This document shows, one piece after another, positions 25,176 to 34,900 of a stretch of DNA of 64,000 nucleotides; position 1 is the first letter of the stretch; every line of letters starts with the position of its first letter. The notes below the pieces were generated by a model. It did no database searches, was not told the DNA's origin, and was given only the letters and a program-made list of their open reading frames with translations. The translations under genes and the position numbers were made by a program. Source of the DNA: an uncultured Eubacteriales bacterium (GTDB lineage: Bacteria; Bacillota; Clostridia; Christensenellales; CAG-138). The stretch is from assembly GCA_902768795.1 (NCBI GenBank), contig CACXMS010000003.1, forward strand, positions 52,950 through 116,949, written 5' to 3'.

Positions 25176-27344
25176 TTAATTGAAATTGACCTTGATTTCG
25201 TTGATCTTGCTGTTGTTCCAGAACATGTATGCCCAGGCCGAGCTCCTGCCGACATCGGTAGGCGCGCATGGATTGGTGAAATTCGCAACCTTGGTGTATC
25301 CGAAGATTTTCGCAACCTCAATCGCAAGATTCTGCACCTCTTCGAGCTTATCCAGCAGCGCGGCCGATGTGGAACGCAGCGAATTGTTCTTGCCGTTCCT
25401 GGCTTTCTTCGCTTCGGTATCGGCCGATTTCTTGGCCTTCGTCAACTCCTTCACCGCCGTCTTGAATGCGTCGAACTTGGCGCGCTGTTCCGGCGTGTAC
25501 TTGCGCGTCTGATCCGTCATCCATCGGACGCCGGGTGCCGGATTGGTTTCGGGCTCCTGCGCGGAATTCTCTTCGGGCGCGGGATCCGGTTCCGACACGG
25601 GTTCGGACGGCTGCTCCGGCGGCTGCTCCGGCGCCGGGCCGATGTAGGTCGCGGTGACCGTAAAGCCCGCGGAAGCCGAACCGTCTACACGGAACGAGTA
25701 GAGATCCTTGACTTTCTGATACGCTTTTTCATTCTTGTCAATTTCAACGGAATAAGCGATTTCTCCGTTGTCGTCGGTCTTCGGGCGACCGCGGAATTTG
25801 ATCTCCCACTTGCCGTTGCCGTCGTCCTTGATCGACCCCTTCCAGGACGTTGCGTTCCCGTTCGCCATCAGTTTGACCGGAACCTCCGTCGGGCGCTTGC
25901 CCGCGGAGTTGCTGCTGTCGTCCCACTTCACCTTCACGGCGATATCGACCGTTTCGGCAGCGGGCGGATCCGTCGGCGCGGTCGTCGGATTCTCTGTCGG
26001 CTCATCGGGTTTCGGCGTCGAGGGCGCTGCGGTCGGATCGGCGCTTGCCGTTCCGTCCGGCAGCTTATCGTCCTCGTCGATCAGATTCTGCACATATTTC
26101 TGCAGCGGCGTGCACAAATTCACATACCGGTCATAGAGCATGGTTCCCCAGCGATACCGGCCGTAATTGAGCGAATACTGCGGATACTGCGGCACATCCA
26201 CGCCATAAACCTTTTTGATCACGTCCACGCGGTTCGCCTGATCCGTGAACAGGAAGTTCCAATGGAACAAGGTGGTCGTCGTGCCGCTCATCGAATACAG
26301 GCCGATGTTTTCCCGGTCGAGATTGTAGGCAAACGTCGCAAGCGCCGCCGTCTGCGCCGGCGTGCAGTTCGTATACAGCTCGCCCTTGAACGCATCGAGG
26401 ATGTCCGGGATCCTGACGATCAGGTTGTCCTTTTTCAACTGATCGAAGAACGCAACCAGAATTCTTTTCTGACGGTTCACGCGGTTCCAGTCGCCGACGT
26501 CATCTGAAGACAGTCCGTTCCCCGCTTTGCGGACACGGCAGTAATCGAGCACCGCCTGCCCGTCCATGTGCTGAAATCCCTTCGTGTACGAACGGCCCTG
26601 GATACGGTAGGTCAGGTCGAGGTCGTAATCGAGGCCGCCGAACGCATCGACAAGCTGCTTGAGCGACGTCATGGTGACGGCGTAATAGTATTCCACGGGA
26701 ATCCCGCCGAGCATCCACTCCGCCGTTTCGCAGACCTTTTCCAGCCCGCCGGGGTTGAATTCTCCGTTTTCATCATACAGGCCGCCGCCGCAGTTGATCG
26801 CGGCGTTCATTTTATAAATGCCCTTGACGCCCGGGATTGCGGCGTACGTATCGCGCGGAAGCGAAATCAGATCAGCGCGGTTTTCGGCAAAGTTGACCGA
26901 CAGCACAATCATCACGTCGGAGTGCCATTCCTTTTTTCCGCTCCACGTCAGCCGTTCCTCGGAAATATCCACACCGACCAGCAGGATATTCACGATATCC
27001 TGATTCAGCATATCCGGATCCGCAAGACTTTGCAGATGCTCGTACGGCATCGGCGTCGGCGTGATCTCCGGCGTCGCCGTTGCGTCCTGCTCCGGCGCAG
27101 CGGTTTCCTCCTGCTGCGGCGCCGCCGTCGGCGTCGGCGTTACGACGCGGATCAACGGATCGTCGGTCTGAACGGGCTGTACCTCCGCTCTTTTTGCGGT
27201 GCAGGTTCCTGCGTTTCGGAAATCATCGCCCGTTCCGCCGAACAGAAATGTCGTCACCGGCGTAAGCAAAAGCGCAAGCACGATGCCGATCACAACGATC
27301 GCCACGGCGACGATTCCGATGATCATCAGTTTTTTTCTGGACAA
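25176..27344 (-). CDS. LytR-CpsA-Psr (LCP) family protein with Cna_B-like and novel C-terminal regions
   Basis: LCP enzymes ligate wall polymers to peptidoglycan outside the membrane. The TTG at 27344 (MSRKKLMIIGIV) is chosen because AGGAGG lies nine bases upstream; the 722-aa protein then begins with a transmembrane helix. A Pro/Thr linker follows, then the LCP domain (NILLVGVD, SDVMIVLSVN, ISLPRDTYAAIPG, KMNAAINCGG, YCRVRKAGNG..DWNRVNRQKRI). After a second Pro/Thr linker there is a beta-rich region (VDIAVKVKWDDSSNSAGKRP...) resembling a Cna_B-like domain, a Glu/Pro-rich spacer and a ~100-residue Lys-rich C-terminal region that I do not recognise. Most LCP proteins are half this length. It diverges from the GT2-GtrA gene. 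Confidence 0.87.
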   Translation of the reverse strand: MSRKKLMIIGIVAVAIVVIGIVLALLLTPVTTFLFGGTGDDFRNAGTCTAKRAEVQPVQTDDPLIRVVTPTPTAAPQQEETAAPEQDATATPEITPTPMPYEHLQSLADPDMLNQDIVNILLVGVDISEERLTWSGKKEWHSDVMIVLSVNFAENRADLISLPRDTYAAIPGVKGIYKMNAAINCGGGLYDENGEFNPGGLEKVCETAEWMLGGIPVEYYYAVTMTSLKQLVDAFGGLDYDLDLTYRIQGRSYTKGFQHMDGQAVLDYCRVRKAGNGLSSDDVGDWNRVNRQKRILVAFFDQLKKDNLIVRIPDILDAFKGELYTNCTPAQTAALATFAYNLDRENIGLYSMSGTTTTLFHWNFLFTDQANRVDVIKKVYGVDVPQYPQYSLNYGRYRWGTMLYDRYVNLCTPLQKYVQNLIDEDDKLPDGTASADPTAAPSTPKPDEPTENPTTAPTDPPAAETVDIAVKVKWDDSSNSAGKRPTEVPVKLMANGNATSWKGSIKDDGNGKWEIKFRGRPKTDDNGEIAYSVEIDKNEKAYQKVKDLYSFRVDGSASAGFTVTATYIGPAPEQPPEQPSEPVSEPDPAPEENSAQEPETNPAPGVRWMTDQTRKYTPEQRAKFDAFKTAVKELTKAKKSADTEAKKARNGKNNSLRSTSAALLDKLEEVQNLAIEVAKIFGYTKVANFTNPCAPTDVGRSSAWAYMFWNNSKINEIKVNFN

Positions 27345-27610
27345 GACGAAAATCCTCCTTTTCGCAGGATCATTTTCCGATTGGGATGCATATAGTTTAC
27401 TCTTAAACCGTCCAAAATTCCACACGCTTATGAATTTGTAACAAAGGATTTACAAAAATGACGAATTTCGGCGGGCGAATTGTGTTGAAATTGTCAATTA
27501 TTTTGCGATCGATGATTTTTTACTTCCAAATTCAAAAAAGTATGCTATACTATACTGGATTGAATCCATCCTGAAAATGGGAATATGTGGTTTCTTTATC
27601 GGAGGTTCTC

Positions 27611-28792
27611 ATGATTGTAGTGATTCCGGCTTATGAACCGGATGAACAGCTGCTCGGCGTTGTAAACGGGTTTCGTTCGCGCGTCGCGCAGTATCCGATC
27701 GTCGTTGTTGACGACGGAAGCAAAGCGGAATGCAAGCCGATCTTTGACGCGCTCGAACAAACGGAGGGCGTTACCGTGCTGCATCATCCGCAAAACCGCG
27801 GCAAGGGAGCTGCGCTGAAAACGGCTTTTGCATATATCGGAGAAAACTATCCTGCTTCGGAAGGCATTCTGACGGTCGACGCCGACGGTCAGCATCTTTT
27901 GCACGACTGTCTGAAGGTGTGCGCGGCCTTTGCGACGCATTCGGATCTGTTGATTACGGGGTCGCGTCGGTTCAAGGGCAAGGTTCCGCTTCGGAGCCGT
28001 CTCGGAAACGGCGTCACGCGCGGCGTTTTTCATCTGACGACCGGCAAGCGCGTCTACGATACGCAGACCGGCCTTCGCGCCTTTTCCGTCAGCCGGGTTC
28101 CCGAGATGCTTGCGCTGAAGGGCGACCGTTATGAATACGAAATCCATCAGCTGTTGCACTGCTGCACGAAGAGCACCGGCGTTTATGAAGTCCCGATCGA
28201 AACGGTCTATCTGAACGAAAACACTTCGTCGCACTTCGACACGCTGCGTGACTCCGTAAAGATTTATAAGGTCATTCTGAAATTTCTCGGCCCGACGTTT
28301 TTGAAGTTCATGTCGACGTCTTTTGCCAGCTTTCTGATTGATTTTCTGAGTTTCTGTCTGATCTTTTACGGCGCCGTCGCGATTTTTGCCGGTCCCGAAA
28401 CGGCCGTTTCCATGTTTTCATTCAACCGCAGCGTCGACGAAACCTGGGCGTCGGTTCTGCTCGCCGCCAACCCGATCGTCTTTGTCGGCGGCGGTTCGGT
28501 TCTGCGGATCGTTTCCCTTGTTTTGGCGCGTGTCGTTTCCGGGTTCTGCAATTACCTTCTGAACCGTCGATTCGTATTTGAAGGCGTCCGGAAAGACCGC
28601 AATTTCGTCAAGTATGCGCTTGTTGCCGGGACGGTCCTTCTGCTGAACTGGGGCTTTATTGAACTGTTCACGCGCATCGGCGTACCGGTCTGGCTTGCAA
28701 ACATCCTTGCACAGACCATCTGCTATCCGCTTTCATTCCTGATGCAGCGCATCTTTGTGTTTAAGAAAAGAAAGGAACTTTTGAATGGCTAA
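27611..28792 (+). CDS. Glycosyltransferase family 2 - GtrA fusion protein
   Basis: The N-terminal ~230 residues form a GT2 domain of the dolichyl-phosphate glucosyl/mannosyltransferase type: VVIPAYEPDEQLL, VVVDDGS, NRGKGAALKTAF, VDADGQH and TGSRRF. The C-terminal ~150 residues contain four hydrophobic helices with the GtrA pattern (SFASFLIDFLSF, FCNYLLNRRFVF, QTICYPLSFLMQRIFVF). GtrA proteins are linked to polyprenyl-phosphate-sugar flipping, so the fusion would make and move a lipid-linked sugar. ATG 27611 follows GGAGG at six bases; 393 aa. It overlaps the next gene by 8 bp. Confidence 0.9.
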   Translation: MIVVIPAYEPDEQLLGVVNGFRSRVAQYPIVVVDDGSKAECKPIFDALEQTEGVTVLHHPQNRGKGAALKTAFAYIGENYPASEGILTVDADGQHLLHDCLKVCAAFATHSDLLITGSRRFKGKVPLRSRLGNGVTRGVFHLTTGKRVYDTQTGLRAFSVSRVPEMLALKGDRYEYEIHQLLHCCTKSTGVYEVPIETVYLNENTSSHFDTLRDSVKIYKVILKFLGPTFLKFMSTSFASFLIDFLSFCLIFYGAVAIFAGPETAVSMFSFNRSVDETWASVLLAANPIVFVGGGSVLRIVSLVLARVVSGFCNYLLNRRFVFEGVRKDRNFVKYALVAGTVLLLNWGFIELFTRIGVPVWLANILAQTICYPLSFLMQRIFVFKKRKELLNG

Positions 28793-30167
28793 AAAAGATT
28801 CATACCGGGTTCTCCGCGTCATCGCCTGCATTCTTGCAAACGCGACCGGAATTCTGGCCGCCAATTATATTACGTTCTACATTCTCGATCACTTCAACCC
28901 GGGAATGCACTTCGTCATGTATTCGACTTTCCCGCTGACGCAGTATCTGCATTGGATCATCGCCGCGCTTGCCGTGCTTTCCGGAATGCTGTATCTGCTG
29001 CTCTTCAACGTTGATGCGTTCAAGCGGCATAAATTCAACCTGAAGCGGCTCATTCTGATCCTTGTTCTCGATATTCTTCTTGCAGGCGCGTTTGCCATGA
29101 CCGTCAACACCCATGCGTTCGACTGGCTGCACCTGCGCGACATTCAAAAAGAAAACCTTGTCGCCGTCGCTACGCTGACGCCCACGCCCGAGCCGACGGC
29201 TGCGCCCACCGCCGAGCCCACTGCGGCGCCGGAGCTTACGCCCGCGCCCGACGGCTCCACGCCGGTTCCGACCGAGGAACCGACCGCGACGCCCGAACCC
29301 ACCGCAACGCCGATTCCGGGTCTTCTCGGCGACCGCTACGCGGACAAGTTTACGGACGGAACGGTTGTGACCGCAGAACCGAAAACAAAGGAAACGCTGG
29401 ACGACGGTACGGTGAAAACGCTTCTGTACACGTATGCGAGCGACAGCGTGGTGATCGAGATCAACCACTATAAGCTGAAAAAGCTCGAATACCAGATCGC
29501 CGATATCTATGTGCGCGACATCAAATCGCTTTGGGCGGACTATTCCTCCGGCTCCGGCGATACCCGCATGGCCTCCGATTTCGGTCGTGAGCTTGGCGCG
29601 CTGGTTTGCGTAAACAGCGATTATTTCATCAACAACGCCACGAATGAAGGACTTGTCATCCGAAACGGATTCGTTCTCCGGAACAACCCGTGCGTCAACG
29701 CGGATCTCTGCGTCATCTTCCAGAACGGCGAGATGCGCTGCTACGAAGCGAAGAAGGATAAAGTGGACAACGACGAAATTCTCGCGCAGTATCCGTTCCA
29801 TTCCTTCTATTTCGGGCCGTCGCTGCTGGATGCGGAGGGCAACGCAAAGACCGAATTCGCTTCTCCGCAGAACATCAACGGCGCAAACCCGCGTACGGCG
29901 ATCGGTTATTATGAACCCGGTCATTACGCATTCCTGTGCGTGCTCGGAACCCGTTCGATGCACTCGCTTTCCGGCAAGAATCTCGGCAACGGTTCCTCCC
30001 CCGGCCTGAAGATGGCGGAGCTTTCGGAGCTTTGCGCGAAGCTCGGCATGAAGTCCGCTTACAACCTGGACGGCGGCGGTTCCTCGAGCATGTATTGGAA
30101 CAAGAATCTTTTCGGCCACAATTCCCGCGCGACCAGCGATATTATCGCGGTCGTCGATCAGAAATAA
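28785..30167 (+). CDS. Phosphodiester glycosidase (NAGPA) family membrane protein
   Basis: 460 aa. Three N-terminal transmembrane helices (about 10-33, 45-72, 86-106) are followed by a Pro/Thr/Glu-rich linker (repeats of PTPEPTAAP type, about 125-175) and an extracellular phosphodiester glycosidase (NAGPA/DUF2233) domain ending in the family hallmark YNLDGGGSSSMYW. Relatives remove sugar-phosphate caps or process exopolysaccharide; the substrate here is unknown. The gene starts inside the end of the GT2-GtrA gene, so the two are translationally coupled and likely act on the same surface glycan. A small membrane protein follows. Confidence 0.88.
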   Translation: MAKKDSYRVLRVIACILANATGILAANYITFYILDHFNPGMHFVMYSTFPLTQYLHWIIAALAVLSGMLYLLLFNVDAFKRHKFNLKRLILILVLDILLAGAFAMTVNTHAFDWLHLRDIQKENLVAVATLTPTPEPTAAPTAEPTAAPELTPAPDGSTPVPTEEPTATPEPTATPIPGLLGDRYADKFTDGTVVTAEPKTKETLDDGTVKTLLYTYASDSVVIEINHYKLKKLEYQIADIYVRDIKSLWADYSSGSGDTRMASDFGRELGALVCVNSDYFINNATNEGLVIRNGFVLRNNPCVNADLCVIFQNGEMRCYEAKKDKVDNDEILAQYPFHSFYFGPSLLDAEGNAKTEFASPQNINGANPRTAIGYYEPGHYAFLCVLGTRSMHSLSGKNLGNGSSPGLKMAELSELCAKLGMKSAYNLDGGGSSSMYWNKNLFGHNSRATSDIIAVVDQK

Positions 30168-30179
30168 GGAGGTATGATT

Positions 30180-30413
30180 ATGCGTAAATTTCTGCGTACC
30201 GTTGCGATCGTCATCACTGTGCTGAGTGTGGCGGTTTCCCTTGCATATCTGCTTCTTCTGATGCTTTCCGCGTTTGTTCAGCTTCCGTTCCGCGTCGAAG
30301 AAAACTTCCTCGCCGCGGACTGGGTGTTTATCGCGGTCCCGATCCTTGCGCTGCTTTCGTCGATCCTCGTGCAGGTCGCTTCCCTGAAAAAGAAGAAGAA
30401 AAAGCAGGCATAA
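30180..30413 (+). CDS. Small two-helix membrane protein
   Basis: 77 aa with two hydrophobic segments (FLRTVAIVITVLSVAVSLAY and WVFIAVPILALLSSILVQV) and a lysine-rich cytoplasmic tail (SLKKKKKKQA). ATG 30180 is chosen over ATG 30174 because the GGAGG at about 30168-30172 lies eight bases before the former and only two before the latter. It is the third gene of the GT2-GtrA/NAGPA operon and is closed by a terminator. No known family recognised. Confidence 0.72.
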   Translation: MRKFLRTVAIVITVLSVAVSLAYLLLLMLSAFVQLPFRVEENFLAADWVFIAVPILALLSSILVQVASLKKKKKKQA

Positions 30414-30431
30414 GTTTTCAAAAACAGATGC

Positions 30432-30469
30432 GCCCGTCCGCACCTTCCGGTGCAGACGGGCATGTTTTT
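30432..30469 (+). terminator. Terminator of the GT2-GtrA/NAGPA operon
   Basis: A 13-base stem, GCCCGTCCGCACC (30432-30444) with GGTGCAGACGGGC (30449-30461), containing one mismatch, then ATGTTTTTA. Confidence 0.8.
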
Positions 30470-30511
30470 ATGCCTCCCCCTTGCATTCAAAAGCGGCGCC
30501 AATGTGCGGGC

Positions 30512-30546
30512 AGAAAAAAGGCCGTCCGGTTTTTTCCGGACGGCCT
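30512..30546 (-). terminator. Terminator of the CotH-VTC-DUF4956 operon
   Basis: Perfect ten-base stem GGCCGTCCGG (30520-30529) / CCGGACGGCC (30536-30545) with a six-base loop. On the minus strand it is followed by six T. It lies 20 bp past the DUF4956 stop. Confidence 0.9.
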
Positions 30547-30565
30547 CATACTTTCGTGAAACGGA

Positions 30566-31249
30566 TCAGGAGATCAGATCGCCCTGATGTGCGATCAGCG
30601 TTGCGTCGTAGACGCCGTCCACGCGCAGGAACTTATCGACAAAGCCGGTTTCGCTCGACTTCACGCGCAGCTCGACCGCAAGCTCGATGCCCTCACGCTG
30701 CACGGTCTTGGACTTCACGCGCGCATAGGGGATCTGCGCGACCATTGCTTTGACCTGCTTCGAAGCGCGTTCCTCATAGTGCAGGATCAAAAGATACGGC
30801 AGGGACGCTTTCTTTTTCGAAGACGCCAGCGCAAGCATCAATACGCCGATCAGCAGGACGCCGACGATTGCGGCCAGAATAAACCCTGCGCCGATCGCAA
30901 TGCCTTCGCCGATCGCCCAGAACATGAACACGGTATCGATCGGATCCTTGATCGCAGTACGGAAACGAACGATCGACAGCGCGCCGACCATGCCGAGCGA
31001 CAGCTTCAGGTTGTTCGACATAAACAGGATGACCATTGCCGATACCATCGTCAGCATGACGAGGCTCATGTTGAACGTTTTGCTGTACACTACGCCGGAG
31101 AACGTCAGCCGATAGATCACATAGATGAACATGCCGAGCAGAAACGCGACGACAATGCTGCCGATCATCGGGACGACCTGGTTCGTCTGAAAGTTGAACA
31201 GCTCCAGGAAAGCGGAGCGCAGCGTGCTGAAATAACTTGTTGATTCCAT
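30566..31249 (-). CDS. DUF4956 family membrane protein
   Basis: 227 aa with four hydrophobic segments (VVPMIGSIVVAFLLGMFIYVIY, SLVMLTMVSAMVILFMS, AIGEGIAIGAGFILAAIVGVLLIGVLML) and the strongly conserved GALSIVRFRTAIKDPIDTVFMFWAIGEG block typical of DUF4956. The C-terminal ~80 residues are soluble. ATG 31249 (MESTSYFS) follows AGGAGG at five bases. DUF4956 proteins are repeatedly found next to VTC-domain and CotH-type proteins, as here, and are presumed to be membrane partners in the same pathway; no activity is established. Confidence 0.88.
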   Translation of the reverse strand: MESTSYFSTLRSAFLELFNFQTNQVVPMIGSIVVAFLLGMFIYVIYRLTFSGVVYSKTFNMSLVMLTMVSAMVILFMSNNLKLSLGMVGALSIVRFRTAIKDPIDTVFMFWAIGEGIAIGAGFILAAIVGVLLIGVLMLALASSKKKASLPYLLILHYEERASKQVKAMVAQIPYARVKSKTVQREGIELAVELRVKSSETGFVDKFLRVDGVYDATLIAHQGDLIS

Positions 31250-31280
31250 AATTCCTCCTGAAATAATCATTCTTTGTATG

Positions 31281-31997
31281 TCAACAGTCGTATTGTCTGC
31301 AATACAGGTACTTGCTTGCCGCACTCCTCTGCGCGGCGTTGAGCTGCAGCAGTTCCATCACATACGACGCCAGATACGCGTTGAACTTGACCTCGAGGAT
31401 GCACTGCCCCATAAACTCCGTAGCGGGATAGGTGATCGTGTTCGGATTGAACAGATCGACCGAATGCATGCCGGTGCGGATGTTGCGATCGAGCGTCACG
31501 CGGACGTCCTCGACCGGGAATACGAACGGCTCCCGGTCATAATCGACGATAACCTTCGGCCGCAGATGTTTCGTGACCATCTCTCCGTATGCTTCCTTTG
31601 CAAACGGCTCTTTCCGGTGCAGCAAAAAGCCGTATACGCCGGCGCAAAGCGCGCTGCATTCGCGTTTGGAAAGCGATAAGCTGTCCTTCTTGATGAACTG
31701 GCCGTTTTTGTGCTTTCGCTCCAGTTTGATGACTTTATCGGACAGATCGTAAATGCGGATGCGCCATTTGTCGCGGTACTCGATCCCGTTCACTTTTTCG
31801 GTTACGGCCGAATCGAACGGATCGTCAAAGTAAAGACTGCGGATAAAATACCCGCCCTCTTTCGCGTACGGATCGGGACGCAGCGCATTTCGCAGACGGA
31901 TCGCCAGCAGTTCCGCCTCGGCTTCCGAGATGATGTATTTCAGCTCGTGCCGGTAGCCCTCCGAATTGGGCTTCGGGGTTAAAATACTGTTTTTCAA
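31281..31997 (-). CDS. VTC-domain protein (polyphosphate polymerase-like)
   Basis: The VTC domain is the catalytic tunnel of eukaryotic vacuolar transporter chaperone, which makes polyphosphate from ATP. The product has the expected basic and acidic strand motifs: YRHELKYII, YFIRSLYFDD, YRDKWRIRIY, KLERKHK, VDYDREPFVF, TLDRNIRT and CILEVKFN. The start is taken as TTG 31997 (MKNSILTPKPNSEGYRHELKY, 238 aa): it overlaps the cotH stop as TTGA and has GGGAGGA ten bases upstream; an in-frame extension into cotH exists but lacks support. Bacterial members are rarely tested, so polyphosphate synthesis is an inference from the fold. Confidence 0.87.
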   Translation of the reverse strand: MKNSILTPKPNSEGYRHELKYIISEAEAELLAIRLRNALRPDPYAKEGGYFIRSLYFDDPFDSAVTEKVNGIEYRDKWRIRIYDLSDKVIKLERKHKNGQFIKKDSLSLSKRECSALCAGVYGFLLHRKEPFAKEAYGEMVTKHLRPKVIVDYDREPFVFPVEDVRVTLDRNIRTGMHSVDLFNPNTITYPATEFMGQCILEVKFNAYLASYVMELLQLNAAQRSAASKYLYCRQYDC

Positions 31998-34900
31998 AGC
32001 TTGCTTGTCCTCCCGAACAGTTCGATCATCTTCGCATCCGTCAGCTTGTAATGCGTTTTGCTGTTGATGTAATTCTGACAGTACTTCAGGAAATAATCCT
32101 GATAATTGTTCGCGTAGTTGCGAATGTTGTTCACGTGGGAATTCCATCCCTTCACCGAAAGATGATTGTACGGCTCCCAGCGCTTGAGGTCGTACGTTTC
32201 CATCTCAAAGCGGATATTGCTCTGCAGCTCGTCCACCTTCGCGTTGATCTTCTCCGGCGTATAAACATTATTGAAGAAGTCCGCGCAATAATAAAGGAAA
32301 ATCTCCACAAAATCGTTGTTCGAAAGCAGCGAACGGGCAAGCGTCGTATCGAAGCTGGCGCCCGCGCCGTGTCCCGCCGGGTTGAAATACTTCGTGAAGA
32401 AATCCCTGCGGTAGCCGCTCGTCTTGTTGATATCGGTGCTCGGATCCTCGCGGTTGAATGCCCAGCAGAAGTCGTACGGAAGCCAGCGCCACTTGTTGTC
32501 CAGCTCCGTCGAACGCCACCACTTGATATTGCCGGTGTCCGTATTGCCGACGATGATTTCAAACGCGCAGTATTGCGCGAAGTTACGCACATCGACGCGG
32601 TCGCACACATACTGATAATCGGAATCGTTCCTGAGGTCGCAGTTCTTGCTGTTGCAAAAAGCGATCAGCTCCTTATAATCGTTCAGCGCGTCGCCGTTGA
32701 CGTCCGCAACAACGTTGCCGCTTGCCGCGCCGTTGCCGACCAGAATGTCGATCGAATCGGTGTCCTCGATACCGAAATGCTGCGCGATATAGAACTTGCT
32801 GATCTTCTCGCGCAGATTGTACACGCCCCAGTACTCGCCGTTCAGATACACAATGCACTGGATATACGCCTGATTCGCCATATCCACGCCCGCGTCGTTC
32901 AGAAGCCCGAGAACGAGCACGTCGCGGATACGCGACAGCGCGCAATCCTGTCCCGACGCGCGGAGAACCAGCGATTTATACCGCGTGAACGGGCGGTTTT
33001 CAAAGAACGGATACTCGAGCCACGAGGAGCCGACGCCCTTTCTGCCGATCAGCGCGATGCCCTTCTGGGCTTTTTTGCGCGAGAACGCGCCGAAAATCCG
33101 GATGTTGAGATCGCTCTCGTAAAGAACGTTCTGCGCGTTCACGTCACAGTAGGTAAACGTCGCCGGGCGCTCCCACATCTTGCCGCGCATATTGAAGTTC
33201 GCCCAGGTTCCCATCGTTTCCTTGTCCTGGATGATGATCTCGTTCGGATCCTTCACGGCGCCCTTGCCCGTATAATCGTCGCCCTTGACGTAAATACCCG
33301 TCTTGGTGTCCCAAAGGTTATTGGGATCGGTCACAAGAAAGCAAACGGGCAGCGTCGTATTGTGCGCGTTCACGGTCTCCGAATTGCCTACGATAATATA
33401 GGTATAGGATTTCGTTACGCTCGGGTACTGCGATCCGTTGTTCGAAAACGTGCGGATCCTTAGCACGGTATTCTGCGCGATCGGGATCGGGCCGGTGACG
33501 CGCGTACCGCTTTCGGTCGGCGTCGTCGCATCGGTCGTATACGTTGCGTACGCGCCTTCCGGCACCCGGACATTCACGGTCTGCACCGCGGAATACACGC
33601 CGCTCGGCGTATCCGCCTCGGCTGCCTCACAGTATGCCGTAAACCCTGCGTTCGGATTCTGCGCCGCCTCGGTCGGCGTATCAAACAACACCCATTCGCC
33701 GTTTGCGTCACGCCCGTACGAAATGCACGCGCGACATTCCGGAACCGTAACACGATCGATCATCGTTCCGCCCGGTTCGTACAGGTAGATCGTCTCGCCC
33801 GAGGAGGAGATATCAAAGTTCAACTGATAGCGAAGCTGCTGTTCGGTCGCGGCGCTTTCCCCGTCCCGTGGGAGACTGCCGTCCAGCTGCAGAGCGAGAT
33901 ATCCTTTTGCGGCGATACTCGTTCCGTCAGGAAAAACCCATTTGAGCGGGCGGCTCAGGTTGTTGGAGACCGTATAGCCGGTCAGGTCGATCGGATAGTC
34001 CGCCTTGTTGTATATCTCGATCCATGCGCCGTAGTCCGCGTCGAACGGGCGATCGCTCTTGGTCGATTTGGAATACTGATACACGACGTGGTAGCCGTTG
34101 ACGAGCACTTCGTTGAACATGATATCATGCACGCCCATGCTGCCGTTTTCGGCTTTGTCGAACAGCGCATAGCCCGCTTCGGTGTTCGGATACCCCGGCG
34201 TGATGCGGTCGGTCGGCGTAAACGGGGACGACGGATCGAACTGTCCGCCCGGGAACGACCTTGCCATGGAAAAGTTCTTCTCCTGCGGACCGAACTCGAT
34301 CATATCAATGATCATGTCCTCGGGCGAAGTCAGAAGCAGCGTTTCCCCGCGGGAAGCGAGGCCGAAATCGATGCAGACGTATCCGTCTACGGGAACCGTC
34401 GTATTGTACACGACCAGGAATCCGTAAGCGTCGATCGTCACATGGCCGAACGTGAATTTCTTCGGCTTTGTGACGTCGTCCGACAGTCCGTATCCGGCAA
34501 GGTCGACCGGAGAGCCGGAGTTGTTGTACAGCTCGATCCAGTCGCAGTATGTCCCGTCCGGGCAGAGATGCGCGCTGCTGTTGCTCGCCTGGAATTCGCT
34601 GATGCGGACCGCGCTCTGGGAAACCGTTTCCACGGTTCCGATCTCGGTCGAAAGCATCTTGGACTTCTCGTATGCCTCGATGCCGGCGTCGGTGTTCGGA
34701 TATCCGGGAGACGGCGCCTTGTTCGACCAGGTTCCCGTCGCTTCGTCGTAGCAGTACGCAAGGCCGGCGTACGTGTCTGCAAGGGAAACCGTCGTGATCG
34801 GGACGCCGCCGCCGTCGATAAAGCGCAGCACGTCGCCCTTGGACAGTGCAAACGTCGCGACATTTTTGAGGCCGGTTTCCTGCCCCGCGCACCAGATCAC

